Assembly (NCBI GenBank): GCA_963575745.1
Contig: CAUYUJ010016065.1
Coordinates: 95,001 to 159,000, forward strand
Reading direction: 5' to 3'
Origin: Prorocentrum cordatum
Taxonomy: Eukaryota; Sar; Dinophyceae; Prorocentrales; Prorocentraceae
DNA: 64,000 nucleotides
A program made the translations under genes and the position numbers. Below the pieces are notes generated by a model. The model saw nothing but the letters and a program-made list of their open reading frames with translations, searched no databases and was not told the DNA's origin. This document shows, piece after piece, positions 50,949 to 61,822 of the stretch. Position 1 is the stretch's first letter; every line of letters begins with the position of its first letter.

Positions 50949-51476
50949 CTGGGGGGGAAGGAGGAGGGGAGAGGAGGAGAGGAGGGGAGAGGAGGAGAGG
51001 AGGAGGAGGAGGAGGAGGAGGGGAGGAGGAGGAGGAGGAGAGGAGGAGGAGGAGGAGAGGAGGGGGAGGGGGGGGAGGGGAGGGGAGGGGAGGGAGGGGG
51101 AGGAGGGAGAGGACAAGAGAAGGCAGGGAGGCGGCTGGAACCCAGAGGGAGAGGCCGCAACAGAGGATGGAGAGGGGGCGCGGGGGAGGCGCGGCCGCCT
51201 CTCTTCCTCCACCTGTTCCTCCTCATTGTCCCTGCCCCTCCCCTCCTCCTCCTCTTTTCCCCTTCGATAGCCCTCTCTCCTCCTCCTCTCCTCCCCTCCC
51301 TTCCCCTCCCCTCCCTCCCCTCCCTCCCCTCCCTCCTCTCCTCCTCCTCCTCCTCCTCCTCCTCCTCCTCCTCCCCTCCTCCTCCTCCAATTTCTTGACC
51401 CTCTCCTCCTCCTCCTCCTGCTCCTCCCCTCCCCTCCCTCCTCCTTATTTTCCTGCCCCTCCCCTCCTCCTCTTTC
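50949..51476. repeat. Facing (GGA)n and (TCC)n microsatellites
   Basis: GGA/GGGGA at 50955-51112, then GC-rich spacer, then TCC/TCCCC at 51232-51476: inverted arms that could fold into a large hairpin. Confidence 0.85.
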
Positions 51477-51754
51477 CCCTTCGATCGCCCTCCCCTCCAC
51501 CTTCCCTTGCGGACCACGCGGCCTTTCCAACCAAACGTCTGGGCCGCGATCCCCCGCGCAGCATATCAATCCGGCACGCGCGCGCCGCGGCGCAAGATGG
51601 CGGGTCCAGGGCACCGCCGGAGGGGACACCCTCGGCGCAGCACCCTACCCCGCCACCTACGCAGGCAGACGCGCAACTGCGTCTCCAGTCTGGCTGGCGG
51701 CTGCAGCCCGCTGTCAATGCACTTCTGCCTCGAGTCGGGCACGCCGCAGTGACG

Positions 51755-52034
51755 GGCGCCTCAAAACATGGGAGAACCACCCGAACATGGGGGGGGGGGC
51801 ACCCGACCAGGGGGAGGGTCGCCCGACGATATGAAGGCCACCCAGCATGGGTGGAGCACCCCACCGTGGAAGTGTCGACCGGCCACGGGGGGTGGCCAAA
51901 GCATGGGGGGCTAATTACCCAAACTCGGGGGAGTCACCCGACTAACGGAGGGGTCACCCCAACCATGGGGGAATCGCCCGACCATGGGGGGGTCGGTCAC
52001 CCGACCATGGAGGGCCAACCGGTTATGGGGTCAG
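51755..52034. repeat. CACCCGACCATGGGGGGGT minisatellite, part 1
   Basis: Degenerate 20-28-bp units around CACCCGACCATGGGGG. Interrupted by the AT-rich TIR element at 52035-52188 and resumed at 52203. Confidence 0.8.
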
Positions 52035-52188
52035 GTCGGGCATGTCCCCCTACAGGCGGATTTGGGACGAAATATCAAAAATACGCAAAACAATCACCAA
52101 ACATAATCGAAAACTATCCAAAAAACTGTCCCCAGACTATTGTTCTACTATTTTTGAATATTCCCCCCTGTAGAGGGACAGGCCCGAC
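52035..52188 (+). mobile_element. AT-rich TIR element (GTCGGGC), copy e, inserted in a minisatellite
   Basis: 154 bp with GTCGGGCATGTCCCCCTACAGG at the left and ..TGTAGAGGGACAGGCCCGAC at the right (22-bp TIR, two mismatches), interior AT-rich. Best copy of the family. Confidence 0.9.
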
Positions 52189-52202
52189 GTAAGACTGCAC
52201 AT

Positions 52203-52372
52203 GGAGGGGTCACCCAACCACGGGGGAATCGCCCGACCATGGGGGGGTCACCCGACCATGGGGGGCCACCCGGCCGTGGGGATGCCACCCACACATGGGG
52301 CGGCCACCCAACCACGGAGGGTCACCTGACCACAGGTGCGTCGCCTGACCATGGATGGGCCACCCAGACCAC
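52203..52372. repeat. CACCCGACCATGGGGGGGT minisatellite, part 2
   Basis: Same units as 51755-52034. Confidence 0.8.
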
Positions 52373-52711
52373 GAGGAGGAGGAAGAGGAGGGACGAGGAC
52401 GAGGACGAGGAGGCAGGACGGGGAGAAGAACGAGGACGAGGAGGACACATGTAACCCAATACGCACCAAGTATTCCGCAGGACCTCTTCACAAGTCCCTG
52501 CAAGGAAAAGCTGAAGCAGTTTCGCGTGGGGGAGGCCCGCCGGCGTCAGTGATGAAGGGTGGTCGACGAATCTGAACATAGCTCGGGATAGCGCCGCGCT
52601 GCTTCCGCAAGTCCCTGGGACGCTGAGGGTATGTCAGAAGGCGTGCTCCAACGCCCTGGCGGGGCCCGTGGGGGTCTCAATCGATTCTAGGAGGACCGCG
52701 CGCGAACTGCG
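52373..52711. other. Intergenic, no gene seen
   Basis: GAGGACGAG-rich start, then unique sequence. Confidence 0.45.
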
Positions 52712-53218
52712 CTCAGGGGCCCTGGGCGGAGAGCCCCCCGTTGGGATCGTGACACGCGGGCGGGGGGGGCGTGCCGCAATGGGCGTGGAAGACGCGTGCG
52801 AACCCCGCCAATGGGGCCCTGGGCGGAGATCCCCCGTGGTGCCACGAGGCGCGCGTGGGCGCTGCCGCAGTGGGCGGGGGGGAGGCGCGCGCGAGCCCTG
52901 CCGCGGGGGCGCTGGGCGGAGCCCCCCGTGGGGGTCATGAGAGACGCTGGTGGGGGGCGTGGCGCAGAGGGCGGGGGAGACGCATGCAAGCCCCGCCAAT
53001 GGGGCCGTGGGCGCAGCCCCCTTCTGAACGCCCTGGGTGGGGTATCCAATGGGGCCACGACATGGGTGCGCCGTAATGGGTGGGGGAGACGCGGGCGAGG
53101 ACGGCCGGTGGGGCCCCTGGCAGGGCTCCTCCTGGGGGCACGACACGCGCAAGCGGCGTGCCTTCATGGGCGGGAAGGCACCTGCGAACCCTGCCACTGG
53201 GGCCCTGGGCGGAACGAC
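52712..53218. repeat. About 95-bp GC-rich tandem repeat
   Basis: Units begin GGGGCCCTGGGCGGA near 52715, 52812, 52906, 53000, 53113 (weak) and 53202, and carry CCCCGCCAATGGGGCC at their ends. Confidence 0.8.
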
Positions 53219-53771
53219 GGCGGGGCCGACGCCGTCGTCGTCGTCGTCGACGCTGTCGTCGTCGACGACGGCGTCGTCGTCCTCGTCCTGGCCTTCGGCC
53301 TCGTCCTTGACATCGTCCTTGATCCCGTCGCAGCCCCATCCGAGCCAGGGCGGGGCCGACGCCGTCGCAGTCGCTGTCGCCGTCGTCGTCGTGCTCGTCC
53401 TTGTCCTCGTCCTCGTCGCCATGACGTCCGAGCGACGGCGAGGTCGTCGTCGTCATCGTCGTCGTCGTCGTTGTCGTCGTCGTCGCCGTCGGCGTCGTCG
53501 TCGTCGTCACCGTCCTTCTCCTGCTCATCCTCGTCGTCGTCCTGTTCGCCGCCGCGTCCGAGCGACGGCGAGGATCCACGCCGTCGCTGTCGTCGTCGAC
53601 GTCGTCGTCGTCTCCTTCCTGCTCGTCCTCATCCTCGTCCTCGTCGCCGCCGCGTCCGAACAACGGCGGGGCCGACTCCGTCAACGTCGTCGTCATCGTC
53701 GTTACCGTCCTCGTCCTCGTCCTCATCCTCATAGCCGCCGCGTCCACGAGACGGCAGGGCCGACGCCGTCG

Positions 53772-53812
<41 letters not shown>

Positions 53813-54870
53813 CTTGTCCTCTTCCTTGCCCTTCTCGTCCTTCTCCTCATCCTCGTCGCCGTCCGCGTCCTTGTCCTCGGTCGCAATCGCCGTCGCAGAC
53901 GACATCGCCATCGCCGTCGTCGTCGCCGTCGTCCTCGTCGTCGTCGACGCCGCGTCCGACCGACGGCGGGGCCGACGCAGTTGACGTCTTCGTCCTTGTC
54001 ATCGTCGTGCACAGCCTCGTCGCCATCCTCGTCCTCGTCCTCGTCCTCGTAGCCGCCGCGTCCGAACGACTGTGGGTCTGATGCCGTCAGCGTCGTCATC
54101 GTCTTCACCGTCGTCGTCCTCGTCCTGGTCGTCCTTGTCGTCGTCGTCGTCGTCGTCGTCGTCGACGCCATTCGTCGTCGTCGCCGTCCTCGTCCTCGCC
54201 CTCGTCCTCGTCGCTGGCGCGTCCAAGCGACGTCGTCGTCGTCGTCGTTGCCGTCCTCGTCCTCGTCGTCGTCTTCATGCTCGTAATTAGCCGCCGCGTC
54301 CGAGCAACGGCAGGGCAGACGCCCTCGTCGTCGTCATCGTCGTCGTCGTCCTTGTCCTCGTCCTTGCCCTTCTCGTCGAGGTCCTCATCCTCGTCACCGT
54401 CCGCGCTCTTGATCCTTGTAGCCGTCGTCTTGTCGTCGCAGTCGCCGTCACAGTCGCCGTCCTCGTCATCGCTCCCGTCCTCGTACTCGTCCTCGTCGTC
54501 GTCGCCGCCGCGTCCGAGCAACGGCGGGGCCGACGCAGTTGTCGTTTTCGTCCTCGTCGTCGCCGTCCTCGACCTTGTCGCCGTCCTCGTCCTCGTCCTC
54601 GTCCTCGTCGGCGTCCTCATGCTCGTCGTCGGTGACGTCGCTGGTGCCGACGCCATCGCAGCCGCTGTCGCAGTCGCCGTCGCCGTCGTCGGCGTCCTCG
54701 GTCTCGTCCTCGTCCTCGTCGTCGTCGCCGCCGCGTCCGGACGACAGCGTGGCCGACGCGGTCGTCGCCTTCGTCCTCGTCGTCGGCGTCCTCAACTTCG
54801 TCGCCGTCCTGATCCTCGTCCTCGTCCTCGTCTCCGTAGCCGCCGCGTCCGACCGACGGCGGGGCCGACG

Positions 54871-54919
<49 letters not shown>

Positions 54920-55234
54920 TGTCCTCGTCGTCATCGTCGTCATCGTCGCCATCGTCGTCGTCGTGTCCGTCCTCCTCGTCCTCCTCGTCCTCCTCGTCCT
55001 CGTCGTCGTCGTCGCCATTCGTCGTCATCGTCACTGCCGTCGCAGTCGCCATTCGTCGTCGTCGTCGCCTTTCGCGTTGTCGTCGACGCCATTCGTCGTC
55101 GTCGTCGCCATTCGTCGTCGTCGACGCCATTCGTCGTCGTCGTCGTCGTAACCATTCGTCGTCCTCGTCCTCGTCGTCGCCATTCGTCGTCGTCGTGGTC
55201 ACCGCCGTCGTCGTCACCGCCGTCGTCGTCACCG

Positions 55235-55274
<40 letters not shown>

Positions 55275-56164
55275 GGTCGTCGTCGTCGTCGCCGTCGCCG
55301 TCGTCGTCGCCGTCGCCGCCTTCGTCGTCATTGTCGTCCCTGTGGTCGTCGTCGTGGTCACCGTCGTCGTCCTCATCCTCGTCCTCGTCCTCGTCGTCAT
55401 CGTCGTCATCGCCATTCGTCGTCGTCGTCCTCGTCGTCGTCGTCGACGCTAGTCGTCGTCGCCGTCGTCATTGTAACTAGTCGTCGGCGTCGTCGCCTTC
55501 GTCCTCATCGTCGTCGTCGCCCTCGCCATTCGTCGTCGTCGATCCGTCGTCGTCGTCGCCGTTGTCGCCGTCCTCCTCGTCGACGCCGTCGTCGTCCTCG
55601 TCCTCGTCGTCGTCGCCCTCGTCCCCGACCTCGTGGTCGTTGTCGTCGTCCTCGTTTTCGTCCCCGTCGGCGTCGTCGTCGACGCCATTCGTCATCGTCG
55701 CCGTCGTCGTCGTCGTCGCGGTCGTGCTCGTCGTCGCCGTCGTCGCCGTCGTCGCCCTCGTCCTCGTCCTAGTCGTCGTCGTCGCCATTCGTGGACGTCA
55801 CCATCGTCGTCGTCGCCGTCGTCCTCGTCGTCGCCGTCGTCCTCGTCCTCGTCGTCATCGTCATCCTCGTCGTCGTCGACGCCATTCGTCGTCGTCGTCG
55901 CAGTCTTGCTCGTCGTCGCCGTCGTCGTCCTCGTCCTCGTCGTCGTCGTCCTCGTCCCCCGTCCTCGTCGTCGTTGTCGTCGTCGTCGCCGTCGCCGTCG
56001 TCGCCGTCCTCGCCGTCGTCCTCGTCCTCGTCGTCGTCGTCCTCGTCGTCGTCGACGCCATTCGTCGTCTTCGTCGTTGTCGCAGTCGTGCTCGTCGTCG
56101 CCGTCGTCGTCCTGATCCTCGTCCTCGTCGTCGTCGTCGTCATCGGCACCATTCGACGCGGTCC

Positions 56165-56199
<35 letters not shown>

Positions 56200-56450
56200 C
56201 TAGTCGTCGCCGTCGTCGTCCTTGTCCTCGTCCTCGTCGTCGTCGCCGCCGCGTCCGGGTGTCGTCGTCGCCGTCGTCATCGTCGTCTCAGTCGTCCTGG
56301 TCGTCACCGTCGTCGCCGTCGTCCTCGTCCTGGTCGTTGTCGTCGTCGTCGACGCCATTCGTCGTCGTCGTCGCCGTCGTCGCCAATCGTCTTCGTCGTC
56401 GCCGTCGCCGTCGTCGTCCTCATCCTCGTCGTCGTCATCGTCGCCACCTT

Positions 56451-56482
<32 letters not shown>

Positions 56483-57975
56483 GTGGCCGTCGGCGTCCTC
56501 GTCTTCGCCGTCGGCGTCCTCGTCTTCGCCCTCATCCTCGTCGCCGTCGTCGACTCACCGTCGTACGCGTCATCGACGTCGTCGCCCTCGTCCCTGTCGT
56601 CGTCGTCATCGTCGGCGCCAGTCGTCGTCGACGTCGTTTTCGTCGTCGCCACTCCTCGTCGTCGCCCTCGTCCTAGGCGTCGTCGTCGACGCCATCCGTC
56701 GTCGTCGTCGTCGTCGCTATCGTCGCCGTTGTCCTCGTCCTCGTCGTCGGCATCGCCGTCGTCCTCGTCCTCGTCCTCATCGTCGATATCCTCGTCCTAG
56801 TCGTCGTCGTGCTTGTCGCCATGCGTCGTCGTCGTCGCCGTCGTCCATGTCTTTGCCGTCGTCGTCCTCGTCCTCGTCGTCGACGTCGTCATCGTCGTCG
56901 TTTCGTCGCCGTCGTCCTCGTCGTCGCCGTCGTCGCCGTCGTCGCCTTCGTCCTCGTCCTCGTCGTCGTCGTCGACGCCATTCGCCTTCGTCGTCGCCGT
57001 TGTCATCGCCGTCGTCGTCGTCGTTGTCGCCGTCGTCGTCCCCGTCCTCGTCCTCGTCGACCTCGTCCTCGTCGCCATTTCTCGTCGTCGTCACCATCGT
57101 CCTCGTCGTCGCCGTCGTCGCCGTCGTCGTCCTCGTCCTGGTTTTCGTCATCGCCGTCGTCGTCATCGTCGCCGTCGTCGTCGTCGTCGCCGTCGTCCTC
57201 CTCCCCGTCGTCGTCGTCGACGCCAGTCGTCGTCGTTGCCGTCGTCGTCGTCGTCCTCGTCGTCGTCGTCGCCGTCCTCGTCCTCGTCGTCGCCAGTCGT
57301 CGTCGTCGTCGTCGTCGACGCCATTCGCCGTCCTCGTCCTCGGCGTCGGCGTCGCCGTCGTCGCCATTCTTCGTCGTCGTCGCCGTCGTGGTCATCGTCG
57401 TCGCTGTGGTTGTCGTCGTGGTCACCGTCATCGTCCTCCTCCTTGTCCTCGTCCTCGTCGTCATCGTCGTCATCGCCATTCGTCGTCGTCGTCGTCGTCC
57501 CCGTCGCCGTCGTCGTCGTCGGCGCTAGTCGTCGTCGCCGTCGCCGTCGTCGTCGTCCTAGTCGTCGCCGTCGTCGCCTTCGTCCTCATCGTCGTCGTCG
57601 TCTTCGCCATTCGTCGTCGTCGATCCGTCGTCGTCGTCGTCGCCGTCGTCGCCGTCGTCGTCCTCGTCCTCGTCTTCGTCCTCGTCGTCGTCGTCGTCGC
57701 GGTCGTCCTCGTCGTCGCCGTCATTATCGTCTTCGTCGTCGTCGTCGACGCCATTCGTAGTCGTCGACGTCGTCGCCGCCGTCTTTGTCACCGTCGTCAT
57801 CATCGTCTTCGTCGTCCTCGTCCTCGTTATCGTCCTCGCCATTCGTCGTCGTCGTCGTCGAAGCCATTCGCCGTCTTAGTCATCGTCCTCGTCGTCGCCG
57901 CCGCCCGCGTCCGAGCGACGGTTGTGCTCACGCCGTCGCCGTCGTCGTCGTCGCCGTCGTCGTCGTCTCCCTCGC
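53219..57975. repeat. 4.75-kb (GTC)n array with interspersed higher-order motifs
   Basis: GTC/CTC trinucleotides throughout. In the left 1.7 kb a motif CCGCCGCGTCCGA..CGGCGGGGCCGACGCC recurs about every 80-220 bp (for example 53549, 53647, 53731, 53948, 54052, 54290, 54506, 54728, 54839). From about 55.0 kb another word, GACGCCATTCGTCGTCGTC, dominates. ORFs of up to 826 codons in all frames are Arg/Ser/Val/Thr/Asp repeats and not genes. Confidence 0.95.
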
Positions 57976-58720
57976 CGCCGCGCCCGAAAGCCGGCGGGGC
58001 GACGGCGGCGGCGCCTTGGAGGGCGTCTCGACGCCGGGGCGGTCGGCGGCGCCGCCGGGCCCGCCCGGCGAGGCGGCGCAGGGCGGTGCGGGCGTGGCCG
58101 TCGGCGTGGCGGCCTCGGGATGTCGCGCCGCGGCGGCGGGCGGCCCGCGGCGGCGGCGGGGCCGCCGGGCGATGGCGGCGACGGAGACCAGCACTGCCGT
58201 TGGGAGGCAGCTGCGGGCAGGCCCTCGCCGGAAGGATGATGGAGGACCTGGCAGGATTAGGCCGCGGATGAAACGCGATCGGGCCGGACTAAGCGGGAAT
58301 AGACTGGATCGAGCGGGATGAAGCTGGACCGAGTCAGGCCTCGGACCAGGGCAAGGTCGGAATTGTCGACGCTTCGCGTACCCCATCCAGCGGTCTAGTC
58401 GCGGCCCGACTAATGTTTGGACGGCTTTCGGCCCGCCTCGCGAGCCTGTTGACCAAAAAGTATCCCCACCCAGTGCGCAGCTTTTTCCCCCGGCGGTAAG
58501 TCCTGCCGTTCCCTGCGCGCGCGCCGGCAATTAGCTCCGCGACAAAAAAGTAACCCAATCAGTCTATTCCCCCGCCGCCCCAGCCTTGCGCATGAGGTCG
58601 CTGTAAGCCCCCCGACCCTGGACGCAGGTCTGCGGGCCTTTCCTTCGTCGTGGCCACCCCCTGGCCGCGCCAGAGGTCTGCCTGCTGGCCTCTCCCTATT
58701 TCGGGGATTGCCCCAGTTTG
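57976..58720. other. Intergenic, no gene seen
   Basis: Very CpG-rich to 58200. Two words with AAAAAGTA(T/A)CCC near 58455 and 58546. No conserved ORF. Confidence 0.45.
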
Positions 58721-59039
58721 GACGCCCGAAATGGGTACGGAAGGAATGGGTACAATGCCCCAACAGCAAATCTTGTCCCAAACCAGCAGCGGCCGCTGTT
58801 GGGCAGGCGGCCTGCTGTCTCGCATGGACACAGGCCGCGGCGGCGTGGACAGCGAATCCTGCTCAAAATGAGCAGGAACTGCTGTTGGGCATCGTACCCA
58901 TTCTTTCCGTACCCATGTCGGTCGTCCCGATTGGCCGAGGAGGAGGAGGAGGAGGAGGAAGAGGAGCAGGAGGAGGAGGAGATGGATGCCCTGCTGTTGG
59001 GCATCGCACCCATTCTTTCCGTGCCCATTTCGGGCGTCC
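58721..59039. repeat. 47-bp block repeated three times, one inverted
   Basis: GCTGTTGGGCATCGTACCC..CCATTTCGGGCGTCC at 58881-58926 and 58993-59039, and its inverse at 58721-58767. A (GGA)n tract (58938-58982) lies between the direct copies. Confidence 0.8.
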
Positions 59040-59621
59040 AGGCCCAGGGCTCCTGGGGGCCCGCGGCTCGCCCTGCGTCAGCCGCCTCCTTCCGCCCGGG
59101 GGTAAGACGGACCCCCGGTCCTCCCCCTCGCTGCCTCCCTTGGGGCCTGCTCGTGTCCCCAGGCGTTGCCTCCCGCCAACTCCTCGCTGGAGAGTCTGGC
59201 TTCCTCTCGCCGGCTCCTCGCACCATCTGGTCACCGGCGATCCGGATTATTTTCCGTCCAGCGCCCGCACGTCCGGCTCCTCCTCTTCTGGGCCGAGGGC
59301 TTCGACTGCTGCACGACGCCCAGGTGTTCGTCCTGGTGCTTGCGCTCTTCTGAGCGGCAATGAGGTTGGCCCGCTGCTTGTCTCTTCCACCGTCTTTCTC
59401 TTTTCTTTTCGCCCTTGTTCTTCTGTGCGTTAATTTAGGCCGTTGCTTCGACGCTTCGTTCTGACGGCGCCCGGCGTCTTCCGGTGCGCTTGCGATCAAA
59501 AAGTACCCCCACCAGCCCATCCAGAAAAGATGCCCAGGGAAGTTGAGGTGATCAGGGAAGCGGGGTAGAACGCAGAAGAACAAAGGGAGGGGAAGCCGTC
59601 CGATACCCCGAGAGGGGGAGG
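59040..59621. other. Intergenic, no gene seen
   Basis: No repeat or conserved ORF recognised. Confidence 0.4.
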
Positions 59622-59815
59622 ATGGTGGAGGAGAAGAAAGAGGAGGAGAAGGAGGAGGAGGAGGAGAAGGAGGAGGCGGAGAAGGGAGAGGAAGAGGAAG
59701 AGGAGAAGAAAGAGGAGGAGGAGGAGGTAAAGGAGGAGGAAGGCGAAGAGGAGGAAGGAGGAAGAGACAGTGGAGAAGGAGGAGGAGGAGGAAGAGGAGG
59801 AGAAGGGGCATCTTG
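59622..59815. repeat. (GGA)n microsatellite
   Basis: Faces the (TCC)n tract at 60065-60204, 250 bp away. Confidence 0.9.
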
Positions 59816-60064
59816 GCGAGCCCAGGGCCGTCTTTGAGCGTCTTGGGCTTCTCGGGGTTTCTCTTGAAGCTTCTTGGGGGTCCATTAGGAGCATCTTGGA
59901 ACAAGACGCTCCAAGAAGTCCATAGGGGCACCCAATACGGTTCGAGAGGCCCCTGGGACTGCCAAGAGACCCCCAAGACGCCCCAAGAGGACTCCCAAGA
60001 GGCTCTCGGGAGAGATCCGGAGAGACTCCGAGAGGCATCTAAGAGGCCTGTGGCCTTTCTTGTT

Positions 60065-60204
60065 CGCCTATTCCTCCTCCTTCCTCCTCCCTCCTCTCCA
60101 TCCTCCTCCTCCTCCTTCTGCTCCTCCTCCTTTTCCTCATCCCCCCTCTCCCTTCTCCTCCTCCTCCTCCTCCTCCTCCTCCTTCTCCTCCTTCTCCTTC
60201 TCCT
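60065..60204. repeat. (TCC)n microsatellite abutting the spliced leader
   Basis: Pyrimidine tract ending CTCCTTCTCCTTCTCCT directly before the leader sequence at 60205. Confidence 0.9.
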
Positions 60205-60226
60205 TCCGTAGCCATTTTGGCTCAAG
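60205..60226 (+). other. Relict dinoflagellate spliced-leader sequence
   Basis: The 22 bases match the conserved dinoflagellate leader (D-CCGTAGCC, then ATTTTGGCTCAAG) at every position, with T at the variable first base. In expressed genes the leader is added by trans-splicing from a separate RNA; finding it in the DNA at the head of an ORF-bearing segment indicates reverse transcription of a mature mRNA. It is not an SL-RNA gene as far as can be seen: no GT donor follows (next bases ATGCTATACC). Confidence 0.92.
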
Positions 60227-60374
60227 ATGCTATACCGCTAGTCCGCGGCAGGCAAGGCTGCTCAGCCTGGCATTGCTTTGTCGGCCTTCACGGTGGGATT
60301 TGGGCCCCCACACACAAACTTCCCGAGCCTGGGAGGACGCGCTGCGCCCGGCGTCCTTGGCGCAGCATCACGTC

Positions 60375-60678
60375 ATGCCGAAGTATCGCCCGTACACTGT
60401 GTGCGGTTCCTGCGGTGGTTGGGTCTACGACTGGACGCTGCAGCGTTCGGGCGGGTGGTGTGACAGGTGCGACGACACAGCCTCAAGAGTCCCAGGAGAC
60501 CCGCTTGGGGAAGCCGCCGTGGTGGTCACCTCGCCCTCCGACCACGCCTGAGCAGGAGTTGGAGGCACTGACCAAGAATCTCGAGACCAAGGCAGGCAGC
60601 TACAAGGTGGATGTCGACCTTCGGGCCCTGCAGGACTCCAAGGGCCAGGTGGAAAGCGCGCTGCCCAAGAAGCCGGAG

Positions 60679-60717
<39 letters not shown>

Positions 60718-61463
60718 GCAGTCCTTGGCGCTCAAGCAGGCAGTCAGCCCTCAGGAGCAGGCGCAGCAGGACCTGGACGTGAACGGCGGGCCCGCTGGCG
60801 GTGCAGAAGCGGCTGGCGGAGGCGCAGCAGGAGGGGGAGGAGGAGGAGGAGGAGGAGGAGGAGGAGGAGGAGGAGGAGGAGGAGGAGGAGTAGGAGCAGG
60901 AGGAGGAGAAGAAGGAGGAGGAGGAGGAGAAGGAGGAGGAGGAGGAGCAGGAGTAGGAGGAGGAGGAGGAGGGGGAGGAGGAGAAGGAGGACGAGGAGGA
61001 GGAGGAGAAGGAGGAGGAGGAGGAGGTCGAGGACGCGACAGCCCGACAGGTGGAAGAGGCCGAGGCTGCTCGTGTCAAGATCCTCGACGAGTGATGCGCC
61101 AAAGTCCAAGCCTGCCCCGCAGGCTGTCCCGCCAGATCATGCCTGGCAGGTCCCTGGGGTGGGCGAGGCGACGTTTGGGGGCATCCAGGACTGCCAGCCT
61201 GGTGACAGAGCTGCTCAAGCTCGAGGCGGACGTGCAGAGCCTGGCGGTCCTGGTCGGCAACGTGCACGCACAGTGCAAACGGTTCCACGAGCTGGCCAAG
61301 CGGGCGAAGGAGATGCAGAGGGAGTCACACTTGGAGGCGCAGCGCAGGAAGGTCTGTGAGGAGGCGACTGCCGCGGCAGTTCCTGGCTCACCGACAGCTG
61401 GCAAGCACGAGGAGAAGGCCCCCTACGGACAAGGGAGGTCATCCTCAGGCGGCGGCTGGTGAT
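60375..61463 (+). pseudogene. Zinc-ribbon and Glu-rich coiled-coil ORF of the LINE-type element
   Basis: ATG at 60375 opens MPKYRPYTVCGSCGGWVYDW..GGWCDRCDD, a two-CxxC zinc ribbon with the C-x2-C-G-G-W pattern. A frameshift near 60475 leads to PPTTPEQELEALTKNLETKAGSYKVDVD and KGQVESALPKKPETE, then (GA)n (60683-60711). In a further frame VQKRLAEAQQEGEEEE.. runs through 200 bp of GGA repeat read as GAG (poly-Glu with Gln, Lys, Gly) to VEDATARQVEEAEAARVKILDE and a stop (61091). A last helical segment TELLKLEADVQSLAVL..LAKRAKEMQRESHLEAQRRK lies in the frame ending 61462. It may bind RNA or DNA as an ORF1-like part. This copy is non-functional. Confidence 0.55.
60830..61031. repeat. (GGA)n tract within a coding region
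   Basis: Read in the coiled-coil frame it encodes Glu-rich sequence with Lys and Gln interruptions, so it probably grew from a genuine acidic coiled-coil. Confidence 0.85.
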
Positions 61464-61639
61464 GGCGCGGCAGCAGTGTGACGTAAGGCGGCGACGCTGC
61501 GGCGCCTCAGGGAGGAGCAGACGGCCAGGCTCCAGTCTGACTCCAGACGCCAGGCAGGTTCCTCACCCTCGTCGAGTGCGCCAGCAACGTCCCCTACAGC
61601 TACCAAGAAGGACGCGGACGCAGACGCGCACATGGGTGC

Positions 61640-61822
61640 GGAGGCTGCTGAACCTGATTAACGGATTTAGCGTAGCATTTGCCAGCATTACCACGTGCGG
61701 CCCGCTGGCCCGCAAGTAGCTCAACGAGTCTGGCAACAACATGGACGACCTTCTGATGTGCGAGACGCACGTTTCCGATAATGAGATTCCGCAGGTTCGT
61801 TCCACTTTGGCGTCCGATGGGT
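61640..61822 (+). pseudogene. EEP endonuclease N-terminal fragment
   Basis: One frame gives NLINGFSVAFASITTCGPLA, TAG stop (61717-61719), then MDDLLMCETHV..EIPQVRSTLASDG. ETH with the preceding hydrophobic strand corresponds to the second conserved motif (Glu) of exonuclease-endonuclease-phosphatase domains. The frame is the same as that of the downstream part at 62305. Confidence 0.5.

Noticed and set aside
55791-58271. 826-codon ORF and other long ORFs in the GTC array
   Set aside because: Only Arg/Ser/Val or Asp/Thr repeats with no domain, open in all frames because the repeat lacks stops.
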